From assembly GCA_051208035.1 (NCBI GenBank), contig JBPJFZ010000019.1:17052-81051 (forward strand): a stretch of 64,000 nt of DNA, given 5' to 3'. Origin of the DNA: JACKOB01 sp024234575. Its GTDB lineage: Bacteria > Pseudomonadota > Gammaproteobacteria > Pseudomonadales > Oleiphilaceae. Positions 10,101 through 16,183 of this stretch are shown in pieces; the stretch's first letter is position 1, and the number at the start of each line of letters is the position of its first letter. The notes beneath the pieces were generated by a model that saw only the letters and a program-made list of their open reading frames with translations, searched no databases and was not told the origin of the DNA. Both the position numbers and the translations under genes were made by a program.

Positions 10101-10585
10101 GGTAAACCAACCGACTTAAATATGATACTTAAAAATGCCAAACGAACATTTTTGCCTGCGCTAGAACTAAGAGTGCCAGAAGCAGCATGTAGGCCATTAT
10201 GTTGAGTTGCTAGTGTAGATAGTTCGTCTAATAAAGCTGCAATATTACTCGGTAAATCAACAATACTACGTGCTGTTTGGCCGTTATTTAGTGTTTGGTT
10301 TGTCCACAGTGCACGTGCCATTTTGGCTAAGTGAGACTTACCAGAACCGAAGAAGCCGCTGATCCATACACAAGGCTGTTTAGCGTTTCTTTTTACACTG
10401 CCTATGTAAGATTTTAAAATTCTTTCTAAGCCTTCAGCATATGCGCCATCACAGACAAAGGTTCTTAGCTCGTATTCGAGAATATCTAACTCTAATTTGG
10501 TTAGGTCATCTTTTACTGTGGCTACACCTTCATTAGCTAAATGATTTTGTAGTGGGTCGTTGAAATATATTTCTCTATTTAGCAT
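7106..10585 (-). CDS. brxC: BrxC, BREX P-loop ATPase
   Basis: 1159 residues. BrxC (PglY-like) is the large P-loop ATPase of BREX. The Walker A motif GFFGSGKS lies at residues 77-84, close to the N-terminus as expected. A Walker B segment VVLDEVQQ is at 269-276, within the AAA/ORC-like ATPase domain. The rest is largely helical, including a predicted coiled-coil stretch around 930-1060. The start MLNREIYFNDPLQNHLANEG is typical of the family. The gene begins 11 bp after brxB, which indicates one operon. All visible ATPase residues are intact. How it acts with PglX and PglZ to stop phage DNA replication is not fully known in any system. Confidence 0.9.
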   Translation of the reverse strand: MLNREIYFNDPLQNHLANEGVATVKDDLTKLELDILEYELRTFVCDGAYAEGLERILKSYIGSVKRNAKQPCVWISGFFGSGKSHLAKMARALWTNQTLNNGQTARSIVDLPSNIAALLDELSTLATQHNGLHAASGTLSSSAGKNVRLAFLSIIFKSVGLPEQYHLARFLMWLKEEGIYDQVREYVTTNAKRREGKDPWEHELKNLHMSPVVGNAILNAMPGFAPSPVEVSKMIRSQYQQVKDVSNDEMVTAVIDAIAINGELPLTLVVLDEVQQYIGDDIDTAMAVQELGETCGEDGRLDSKLLFIGTGQSALTSTENLQRLMGRFTVNVQLQDTDVDSVIRKVILQKNESARSSIQTVIDNELGEISRHLRGSIIEHNKDDEKWMVADYPLLPVRRRFWEKVLPALDKTGTGSQLRNQLRIVHEATKSTAEQPLGCVVPADYIYDQIATKLLNSGVIGKDIYETISRLKAGNSDQKLQSRLLALILLISKLPTDIESGIAATTDTLSDLLLENLQEGKHELRALVPKLLTQLVDDGLVMPMQTVVGEEYRLQTVESQQWYDMYRQQENELKANPQKLEYFRSQEIQQFVRKQVAQARITQGDVAEPRPINLEFGPELPGDADKKLYAWAPEVPEKNFNALARGADPDSATIYIHVPTSQRDELRKAIVELKAAETTIDVRGTAKTDAGKEAYAAMEYRFKEADRAKKAILKDIFSQIQVKLAGGQEVEGENLAEQIQNAGKLASQRLFSKFKMADDKGWAKVYSRASTQGDPNALEAIGHNDEADKHPVCSEIKRFIGLVKTGKEIIDNFKDAPYGWGKDTIEGAIFAMMAAGVLKASDAQERPVDAKSLDRSSVTQTKFRPENVTLSKVQIIKVRGLINALLPEGQNCGANEEQTKLPLAIANAKQIARSAGGEAPLPLAPSTTVLTNLEMYSGNEQLQQAFDAKEEIETQFKHWQEQADLAKRRMNQWNELKTASRLCKDLAIHSTIAEQMDSIESNRSLLAEPNPISPLLKQVESALRDAITAKLSEYEDEFNACHRDLTDDANWAKLDDAKKQTLLEKRSLNSVPTVDLSSSAAVYDAIEETSFEQWRDRISALPGRFDAALKDAISELTPKAKHCRLNKPVIESEEDLQKWLSEIEAQIRAELANGPVVPS

Positions 10586-10596
10586 TTACTTGTTCC

Positions 10597-11142
10597 TTAT
10601 GACATTGCTGTGATGGCGGTTGCGTGGTAGCCCCACCCATCCTTGGCATCTAAAAGTTTAAAATTATTGTTTTGACATTCCCCGGGGAAGAAAACGACTA
10701 GGCGGCCTTTAACTTGTTTAGCCACTTCTTCAACTAAGCCTGATACAGATGCGAAGCCGAATAAAGCACCGCAGCCAAGCAGTGCAACTACACCATTCTT
10801 GTCTTGGTTTTCATTAATCTGGATTAACAGTTTTTCTATTAACTCATCAGAAAAGTCTTCGTATAAGCCTGCAAGATATTCTGGATCTTCAAAGTAGCCT
10901 TCTTTGTATTCTTGATCTGCCATCCACTCTTCAAAACTATGAGTTAGATCAAGCTGAAGCCAAGGGTGACCACTTTGGGTTGCACTCACTTCAAATTCGC
11001 CAATACGTGCTCTGAGCTTAAGTTCATCTTCTTTGTTATAAACAACAAAAATAGTTCGCTCATCAGCAGAAACGGCAACAGGCCAAGGAATACTAATATG
11101 GCTGTCGAAGCTGCTTAGCAGCTTGGATAATCTATCAGACAT
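10597..11142 (-). CDS. brxB: BrxB, DUF1788 protein
   Basis: 181 residues, about the usual BrxB size (DUF1788). The opening MSDRLSKLL, the region GHPWLQLDLT, and the C-terminal segment GRLVVFFPGECQNNNFKLLD are recognisable features of this family; the FFPG segment is especially typical. BrxB is a core BREX component of unknown biochemical role, proposed to bridge other subunits. The start codon overlaps the stop of the preceding gene as TAATG (11144-11140), and the stop lies 11 bp before brxC. Together these give strong operon context. No catalytic motif is visible. Confidence 0.85.
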   Translation of the reverse strand: MSDRLSKLLSSFDSHISIPWPVAVSADERTIFVVYNKEDELKLRARIGEFEVSATQSGHPWLQLDLTHSFEEWMADQEYKEGYFEDPEYLAGLYEDFSDELIEKLLIQINENQDKNGVVALLGCGALFGFASVSGLVEEVAKQVKGRLVVFFPGECQNNNFKLLDAKDGWGYHATAITAMS

Positions 11143-11933
11143 TATTCTTTATCCTCTTCCGGCTTTGACTGAGTCAAATCAGGTAACTCTATGTTGGGAA
11201 AGGTGACCTCTATGATGTCACTCACTTGCTTGAAGTTTATTAGACCGCGCAGAGATGCTCTATGTGCTAACTCAAACAAGTGCTCTTTATCTTGGCTTAG
11301 CATTTGGCACCAGAAGCTATCAAACATTCTTTGCCCAGTTAAACCGTGGCAATATGCTAGAAATAATGCATAAGCAAGGTTAACGTGAGACGCTTTAGGT
11401 TGGATGCGATACTTTTTGGCTTTTCCTTCTAAATAACCTGCCTGCGTCCATGTGCCATTAATGTTTTGTGCAAATGATTTAAGTGACGCCGCACTAAAAC
11501 GTTCTGGATCATCTTTAGCCAAATGTTGCTCGACCGTTTCTCTTGGCAAGTGTTCCCCTAGTTGAAGCGGCAGTATGACGCTAGCTGAGTTTCTTAAAAT
11601 CGGATCTCTGGCTACGGCTAGCTGCAAAGCTAATATTGGTTGAGCTTCTTCAGTCAATTCCCACCATTGGCGAAATACATTGAATAAAGGAATGTCCATC
11701 GACATGCCATATAAATCGACCAAGTGTCTAAAGGTTAGTGTGCGAGACTTTTCTGTTGGCTTATGCAGTAAGTTGAAATTAATAATATCGTCTTCATAAT
11801 CTTGCTTTGAAGCACTTTCGTCTCTTGCAAATAGAAGCTCTTTTAGCTCTTCAATCATCATACTTCTGGCGGAATGTGCACCGTTCTTACCAAACTTGAA
11901 TCCAAATGACGTGAGTTGTTGTTCTGTAATCAT
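11142..11933 (-). CDS. BREX operon protein in the brxA position
   Basis: 263 residues, mostly helical, with no catalytic motif I can name. Visible landmarks are the opening SFGFKFGKNGAHSARSMM, the conserved-looking TFRHLVDLYGMSMDIPLF (about 85-102), and a central NINGTWTQAGYLEGKAKK (about 157-174). The gene sits between the WYL regulator (3-bp gap) and brxB (TAATG overlap), where BREX operons carry brxA (DUF1819) or, in type 6, brxE then brxA. BrxA proteins are usually about 200 residues, so this is longer. I infer a BrxA or BrxE equivalent from position alone. A profile search against DUF1819 would settle it. Confidence 0.6.
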   Translation of the reverse strand: MITEQQLTSFGFKFGKNGAHSARSMMIEELKELLFARDESASKQDYEDDIINFNLLHKPTEKSRTLTFRHLVDLYGMSMDIPLFNVFRQWWELTEEAQPILALQLAVARDPILRNSASVILPLQLGEHLPRETVEQHLAKDDPERFSAASLKSFAQNINGTWTQAGYLEGKAKKYRIQPKASHVNLAYALFLAYCHGLTGQRMFDSFWCQMLSQDKEHLFELAHRASLRGLINFKQVSDIIEVTFPNIELPDLTQSKPEEDKE

Positions 11934-11936
11934 GAT

Positions 11937-12830
11937 TTATTCCTGGTACCCTGGCGCAATCGCCAAATTCTCAGCACCATAAAGTGTCTGTCTGTTTTGA
12001 AGCCAAAGTTGATATTCGCCCCCCTTTAAAGATGCATCTGGAGTGCAGTCTACATTCCAGCGACGGAGTAAATAACCAGCAAGCGCAGCTCTCACGTTTA
12101 GCTCTAAGATTCCTTTGTCCATTCCATAATCCATTTGTATAGCTTTAGCATGCTCTATGTTATTTGGGTGTGGCACTAGCTGAAGAGGCATCATCCGCAT
12201 CCATTGATGATCTTCTAATTTGTCTTCATGACTTTTAGGTAAAGAGTCTTTGAAAGTGACTTTACTGATACGCGTTAAAACAAAGTCTCTAAAGGCGTTG
12301 GCTTTTCGGTCAAAAGCTCTTATGTGCCAACGAAGGCCATTGTCTACAATACTGTGAGGAACAAGTTCTCTAGAATTTGAGCCGCTGGATAAGGAGGTAT
12401 AAATGACACTTACAGGCTTTTTATTTAGGATTGACTGGACTAATTTAGCTACGATAAATATATCAGGTATATTCAGTTGACTAGGAGAATCTACAGGAAA
12501 ACTAATATCGCCAATTGCATCAAACCCATCGCTGATGTTATTCGCTAACTTAATAAGTGTTTTGCGGGGGTCATGTTTAAAAAGTGGCTTGAATGTATTT
12601 AATTGAAAATAGAACTTTCCAGAATTATCAAAATCACAATTTTCAGGCGATAATTCTCTATAGAATGCTATGTCTCGTGTAGCATTTGCCATGCCCATTT
12701 GAAATTTTGAAGTTAAGTCGCTTCTAGTAAATGAGCCTTTGAACAACAGTAAGAAGTCAATGAATGCTAGGCGTTGTTTTTGTGTATAACTAGCATCTTC
12801 TAATTTTTTATTATTCTTATCTGGTATCAT
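11937..12830 (-). CDS. brxR: WYL-domain transcriptional regulator, BrxR-like
   Basis: 297 residues. The N-terminal 80 residues form a winged helix-turn-helix-like region (FTRSDLTSKFQMGMANATRD). The middle (about 135-215) is a WYL domain in which the signature reads LRWHIRAFD (WHI in place of WYL). A WCX-like C-terminal domain follows. This architecture and a position at the head of a BREX operon define BrxR (BrxR/CapW-type) regulators, which in studied cases repress their own operon through an inverted repeat. A matching imperfect palindrome overlaps the predicted promoter 23-53 bp upstream (see the separate entry). The gene is the first of the operon, 3 bp from the next. Regulation by a ligand is inferred only from the WYL family. 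Confidence 0.8.
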   Translation of the reverse strand: MIPDKNNKKLEDASYTQKQRLAFIDFLLLFKGSFTRSDLTSKFQMGMANATRDIAFYRELSPENCDFDNSGKFYFQLNTFKPLFKHDPRKTLIKLANNISDGFDAIGDISFPVDSPSQLNIPDIFIVAKLVQSILNKKPVSVIYTSLSSGSNSRELVPHSIVDNGLRWHIRAFDRKANAFRDFVLTRISKVTFKDSLPKSHEDKLEDHQWMRMMPLQLVPHPNNIEHAKAIQMDYGMDKGILELNVRAALAGYLLRRWNVDCTPDASLKGGEYQLWLQNRQTLYGAENLAIAPGYQE

Positions 12831-12852
12831 TTATTAACCACTATTTTTGACT

Positions 12853-12910
12853 TTAATACTTAATCATTTTGATTAGGTGTTAATTTAATTTATATTCAAT
12901 TAGCAGTCAA
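12853..12910 (-). promoter_or_regulatory. BREX operon promoter with palindromic operator
   Basis: On the minus strand, a -35 TTGACT (12910-12905) is followed after 17 bp by a -10 TAAATT (12887-12882). The predicted transcript start, near 12875, falls inside an imperfect inverted repeat: arms TTAATACTTAATC (12853-12865) and GATTAGGTGTTAA (12871-12883) match at 11 of 13 positions around a 5-bp spacer. This is what an autoregulatory site for the WYL/BrxR regulator would look like. Promoter calls by eye are tentative, but the spacing and overlap are exact. Confidence 0.6.
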
Positions 12911-13182
12911 TTTTTTAACATGTTATGGATAAACTATGTAAGTCATTAAGTCAGACTTATGGAGATGTCTTTAAACGGCCTGATTAGAAAGGGTCGTGTG
13001 AAAATATTGAGTGAAAGTGGTTTTGTTAGGGGAGGCAAGAGGTTTAGTGCTGGTTCTTTTAGGTTGGGTAACAAAGGTAACTAGTGCAACACGATTGATT
13101 TTACAGTAAAAAGAGCGTTTCCCCTGAAGGTTTCGTCTAAGGCAACAGGGCAACAAATGTCACCCTTCCGTTTATAGCGGTT
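12911..13182. other. Intergenic stretch between the BREX promoter and the KfrA-like gene
   Basis: About 270 bp without a convincing gene. A 61-codon minus-strand frame (12971-13156) has no recognisable sequence and no good ribosome binding site. Only a weak stem (CCG/CGG) follows the KfrA-like stop, without a clear T-run. I see no tRNA, repeat array or further strong palindrome here. Confidence 0.5.
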
Positions 13183-13791
13183 TTAGGTTTTCTCCTTTCT
13201 CGCTATTTTTAGCAGTTCATCCTGTAATGCCAGGTTTCGTTTTTTTGTATCGTCCATTTCTGTTTTTAGCCCTTGGAGGTTTTTATCCCTTTCCTCAATA
13301 CGGGCGTTGAGAACGGCGATATCAGTGGCTAGCTGAGCGCTTTGTGCCATTGTTTCGCTCGTTAGCGTATCCATCTCATTAATTGTCTTGGTTTTTTCTT
13401 CCAATGACTGCTGGAGATCGTGAATGGTTTTCTCAAGATTGACGACTTCACGAAGAGCTTCATCCCGCTCATCATTTGCAGTCTGTACATTGGTCTCCAT
13501 ATCTTTGCGAAGACCCTCGACTGAAGCGGTTGCCAATTTGCTGGCAGAGTGCCATACATTGGCTAACGAACTCTCGATGCTCCTCTTCAAATCCGCAGGC
13601 ATCTCCAATGCCGCGGCAACTTCGGCTTTGCGAGATTTTTTCCACTCTCGCATGACTGGAGAAATATGGGATAGTGAGCCACCTCCCATTTTTTCGCGGA
13701 CTTGATCGTTAGTGGGCGTATCATTGCCCTCAGTGGCCAGGAAATTGGCTGCAGCGATGATGCGCTCTCGAATTTCTGGGTTGATCTTCAT
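13183..13791 (-). CDS. KfrA-like DNA-binding coiled-coil protein
   Basis: 202 residues from the ATG at 13791, chosen because GGAGG lies 8 bp upstream; a TTG two codons earlier has no such spacing. Residues 1-55 (opening MKINPEIRERIIAAANFLATEG, then PTNDQVREKMGGGSLSHISPVMREWK) match the KfrA_N DNA-binding type. From about residue 95 to the end the protein is a long charged coiled coil. KfrA is an autoregulated plasmid DNA-binding protein, and homologues are common on integrative elements. A near-perfect inverted repeat directly upstream (13814-13847) fits autoregulation. The gene sits between the DUF927 gene and the BREX promoter, on the same strand as both. Its exact role on this island is unknown. 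Confidence 0.7.
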   Translation of the reverse strand: MKINPEIRERIIAAANFLATEGNDTPTNDQVREKMGGGSLSHISPVMREWKKSRKAEVAAALEMPADLKRSIESSLANVWHSASKLATASVEGLRKDMETNVQTANDERDEALREVVNLEKTIHDLQQSLEEKTKTINEMDTLTSETMAQSAQLATDIAVLNARIEERDKNLQGLKTEMDDTKKRNLALQDELLKIARKEKT

Positions 13792-13813
13792 TAGCAAAGC
13801 CTCCGTGTATGTA

Positions 13814-13847
13814 ATGTATGTATGCCGCTTACGTACAATACATACAT
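13814..13847 (-). promoter_or_regulatory. Inverted repeat upstream of the KfrA-like gene
   Basis: Perfect 10-bp arms ATGTATGTAT (13814-13823) and ATACATACAT (13838-13847) are separated by 14 bp. The repeat lies 23 bp before the start codon and after the DUF927 stop (13879). KfrA proteins of plasmids bind inverted repeats in their own promoters, so this is a good operator candidate. Confidence 0.55.
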
Positions 13848-13878
13848 CACAAGGGTTTCATTTAGCGGTGAAGTTTCG

Positions 13879-15750
13879 TTATTCCTCATTGATTACTTCC
13901 TCCACAGAGATGTGATACAAACGCTTTTTGCTGTCTCCTGGGATATACGTATACTTGCTGTTTTTGCCGCTATCTTTTGCGACGATCCAGCCAGCATTGT
14001 TAAGCGCACGAATTATCGGTTTAATGTCACTCGCTTGGGCCGCTTGCTGCAGCCCACCTGAGGTAAACATCCAAACCCGCCTTTCATTCTTTTCATCCAT
14101 CTTCCACCATCCGGTTCTGTCGCCGATGGTTTTTGCTGGAGCATTAAGTTCAGTAAATCGGCTATCTCCATACCGGTATACGTAATTCATGATAGATGTG
14201 AGGATCTTTTGATCTTCAATGCTTCGTTTTCCTCTGGCTGCTTGCCACTCCCTGAATAGTCCCAGTGACGCAGTCAGCGCAGATCTTTCAGGCCAAGGTA
14301 GAAGACCCATTGAAATCGCTAATTCGCCTGTAAACGCAGCGAGAGCAAATCTGGTAGCAGGGCGGTTTTCTTGGTCATGGTTGCATGTAAATAGGGCTCT
14401 AACTTCAGCAAACTCATCGTTCAATTTTTTGTGGTCTAGCTGAATGAGTTTCTCAATGAATAATGGGCCTACAATTCCATAGTTGAGTTCCGATGATTTT
14501 TTAAGGTGATCTGATAACCCTCTCCCTGAATCGAATTGGTGGAGCTCATCAAAAAAACCAAATTGGTGATTACAGTTAATGTCTATCAGGCGCAACAGTA
14601 CGCCCGCTTGCGCTGTTTGTGAGCTTTGAGAAATTATTCTCTCGGGTGATAATTCGCCGGATGAAAGAATTGTTTGTCGCCACATTGATACTGCCTGTGA
14701 GCTTCCGTTTTTATTAGAGCGTTGTTTACCTGTTCCGTTAGTAATGGCGTAGATCACTTGATTGACTTCGTTTGGAATTGCCTCACCTAATTCATCCAAA
14801 ACCAAAAGAGTGTCATTGCGGTCAGTGGATATCGATTCGAGCCCATTACTAGTTGCTCGCCAAGTCCGAAGAAATTTCTTTGGCTTCCCCCATAATGATA
14901 TTGCGACAAGCAGCGCAGTCGTTTTACCTGTGGAGGATTCTGCGCAGTAATGAAAACCACCATTATCTATGATCAGGATTTTCAGTAATGGGCCTGCTAG
15001 CGCAAATGAAACAGCATGCAGTAGTAAAGGGTTGCCAATACAGAGCTCTCCAATTTCTTTTTGCCACTCCGATAATGACCCCATTTCCGAATAGTCTGAG
15101 CAACGCTGATGGTTGGATTGGAATATCACGTTTTGATCACCAATCGTTTTGTTCGGGAAAACAAATGTATCCTCTTTGTTCCAGCCTGTTTGTTGCGCAG
15201 CGACGATTCTTTTCTCTGGTGTGCGAGTATTTATATATTCGCTGAGAAGTGCTTTTTCTTTTAGGCTTATCTCCATGCCTAGGCGAAACAGTTCTTCCCT
15301 GAGAGCTTCATGGCTGCCGCTCAGCATCGTCATTGGCATCGACCAGGTCTTCCAGTCCCCATTGACGTTTTGTAGCTGAAGCAGTTTGCCGAAATTACTT
15401 TCGTCATTAGACGTGATTGCAAGCACATGAAGAGGGCCACATACCCAGGTGTCTATTAATTTTGGCGGCTTGTCTTCGCCATTAAATTGAATGTTGTGTC
15501 GCCAGACGCCTCTTTTTTTGGTCACTTTTCCATCTCTCAAGAAGTCATTGTCATAGACGCCCCAGCATGGACGGTTGGACTCCTTTGGCCATTCTATAAC
15601 CAGGTCTGTTTCCTGTGTTGCCTTCCCCTGCACTGCAGAGGAACCGCCAAATGGTACGATTTTATTGAGGTTTGCCTGTGTTTCCTGAATTACCCCTGGA
15701 ACCACAGGTTTATTTGTTAAATTTGTGGAAGGCCGGTTCTTATTGTTCAT
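13879..15750 (-). CDS. DUF927-family P-loop ATPase of an integrative element
   Basis: 623 residues from the ATG at 15750, preceded by GAGGG; a TTG three codons upstream is less likely. The central domain (about 180-520) has the DUF927 layout: Walker A-like AESSTGKTT (270-278), then Walker B-like LLVLDE (315-320) and a conserved FHYCAESSTGKT block. DUF927 proteins are helicase-like ATPases found in prophages, satellites and integrative elements, often fused or next to primase domains; no primase motif is visible here. The gene start overlaps the end of the alpA-like gene by about 10 bp, so the two are probably co-translated. A replication or mobilisation role is inferred from the family, not shown. 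Confidence 0.7.
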   Translation of the reverse strand: MNNKNRPSTNLTNKPVVPGVIQETQANLNKIVPFGGSSAVQGKATQETDLVIEWPKESNRPCWGVYDNDFLRDGKVTKKRGVWRHNIQFNGEDKPPKLIDTWVCGPLHVLAITSNDESNFGKLLQLQNVNGDWKTWSMPMTMLSGSHEALREELFRLGMEISLKEKALLSEYINTRTPEKRIVAAQQTGWNKEDTFVFPNKTIGDQNVIFQSNHQRCSDYSEMGSLSEWQKEIGELCIGNPLLLHAVSFALAGPLLKILIIDNGGFHYCAESSTGKTTALLVAISLWGKPKKFLRTWRATSNGLESISTDRNDTLLVLDELGEAIPNEVNQVIYAITNGTGKQRSNKNGSSQAVSMWRQTILSSGELSPERIISQSSQTAQAGVLLRLIDINCNHQFGFFDELHQFDSGRGLSDHLKKSSELNYGIVGPLFIEKLIQLDHKKLNDEFAEVRALFTCNHDQENRPATRFALAAFTGELAISMGLLPWPERSALTASLGLFREWQAARGKRSIEDQKILTSIMNYVYRYGDSRFTELNAPAKTIGDRTGWWKMDEKNERRVWMFTSGGLQQAAQASDIKPIIRALNNAGWIVAKDSGKNSKYTYIPGDSKKRLYHISVEEVINEE

Positions 15751-15946
15751 TTTCAGCAACTACCCTCTTGCTCATCTCGATCTGTTTCTCCATCCATTCT
15801 TGAACCTCATGCTCAAGCCAGACAGAACAAGAGCCAATTTTGATGGGGGCAGGGAATTCGCCTTGTTTTATTTTTTTATACAGTGTGGTTCTGGGCAGCG
15901 TGGTGTCGTCCATCACAGCTTTTAGTTTTAGAAATCTTTTGATCAT
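15740..15946 (-). CDS. AlpA-family regulator / excisionase-like protein
   Basis: 68 residues with a MerR-like winged helix: the sequence TLPRTTLYKKIKQGEFPAPIKIG is the hallmark of AlpA/phage excisionase-type small DNA-binding proteins. In the E. coli CP4-57 element AlpA activates excision together with a P4-type integrase, and such an integrase lies nearby. The start ATG at 15946 has AGGAGA 7 bp upstream. That Shine-Dalgarno lies inside an inverted repeat that could hide it in longer transcripts (see the separate entry). The stop overlaps the DUF927 start. Confidence 0.75.
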   Translation of the reverse strand: MIKRFLKLKAVMDDTTLPRTTLYKKIKQGEFPAPIKIGSCSVWLEHEVQEWMEKQIEMSKRVVAENEQ

Positions 15947-15953
15947 CTAGGGA

Positions 15954-16005
15954 TCTCCTGACGTTTATTTATATTTCACAGATAGTTTCTGATAGATCAG
16001 GAGAC
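15954..16005 (-). promoter_or_regulatory. alpA leader: inverted repeat that includes the ribosome binding site
   Basis: On the minus strand, TCTCCTGA (16004-15997) is a perfect complement of TCAGGAGA (15961-15954), which contains the alpA Shine-Dalgarno AGGAGA. The 35-nt interval holds a TATAAA (near 15974-15969) that could be a -10 element. A transcript begun there would lack the upstream arm. A nested palindrome CTGATAGATCAG covers 15989-16000. A near-identical copy of the outer segment (plus strand 19886-19900) precedes the integrase gene. Confidence 0.5.
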
Positions 16006-16040
16006 ATAAAAACGCGGTTAAGCCGCTTGACCGAGTAATT
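16006..16040. repeat. 35-bp direct repeat, copy 1
   Basis: Identical over 35 bp to 19957-19991 and in the same orientation. It contains the hairpin GCGGTTAAGCCGC. On the minus strand this reads as a GCGG/CCGC stem followed by GTTTTTAT, so each copy could also act as a leftward terminator. This copy lies directly upstream of the alpA leader. A weaker shared motif, GTTGGTGTTG, occurs 36 bp beyond copy 1 and 23 bp beyond copy 2. Confidence 0.85.
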
Positions 16041-16118
16041 AAGTTAAATTTCTTGGAGATAAATAACAGTTGAGGAGTTGGTGTTGTCGTTCAATTAGAT
16101 AGGAGGTCTTGTGACGAT

Positions 16119-16152
16119 CGAAAAGAAGAGCCCCAGCGCTACAGCTGAGGCT
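16119..16152 (-). terminator. Terminator of the lipoprotein gene
   Basis: On the minus strand a 9-bp stem, AGCCTCAGC (16152-16144) with GCTGGGGCT (16137-16129), has a 6-nt loop and is followed by CTTCTTTTCG. It lies 32 bp after the stop of the lipoprotein gene. It separates that gene from the alpA module, which therefore needs its own promoter. Confidence 0.6.
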
Positions 16153-16183
16153 TTGGGAGCTTTGTCTTCAGGCTTGGATTTGA

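Noticed and set aside
12971..13156. 61-codon minus-strand frame between the KfrA-like gene and the BREX promoter
   Set aside because: No recognisable sequence, no good ribosome binding site, and a composition unlike the neighbouring proteins.
13879..15750. DUF927 protein considered as a phage primase-helicase
   Set aside because: No primase or zinc-finger motif is visible in the 623 residues; only the ATPase part can be supported.
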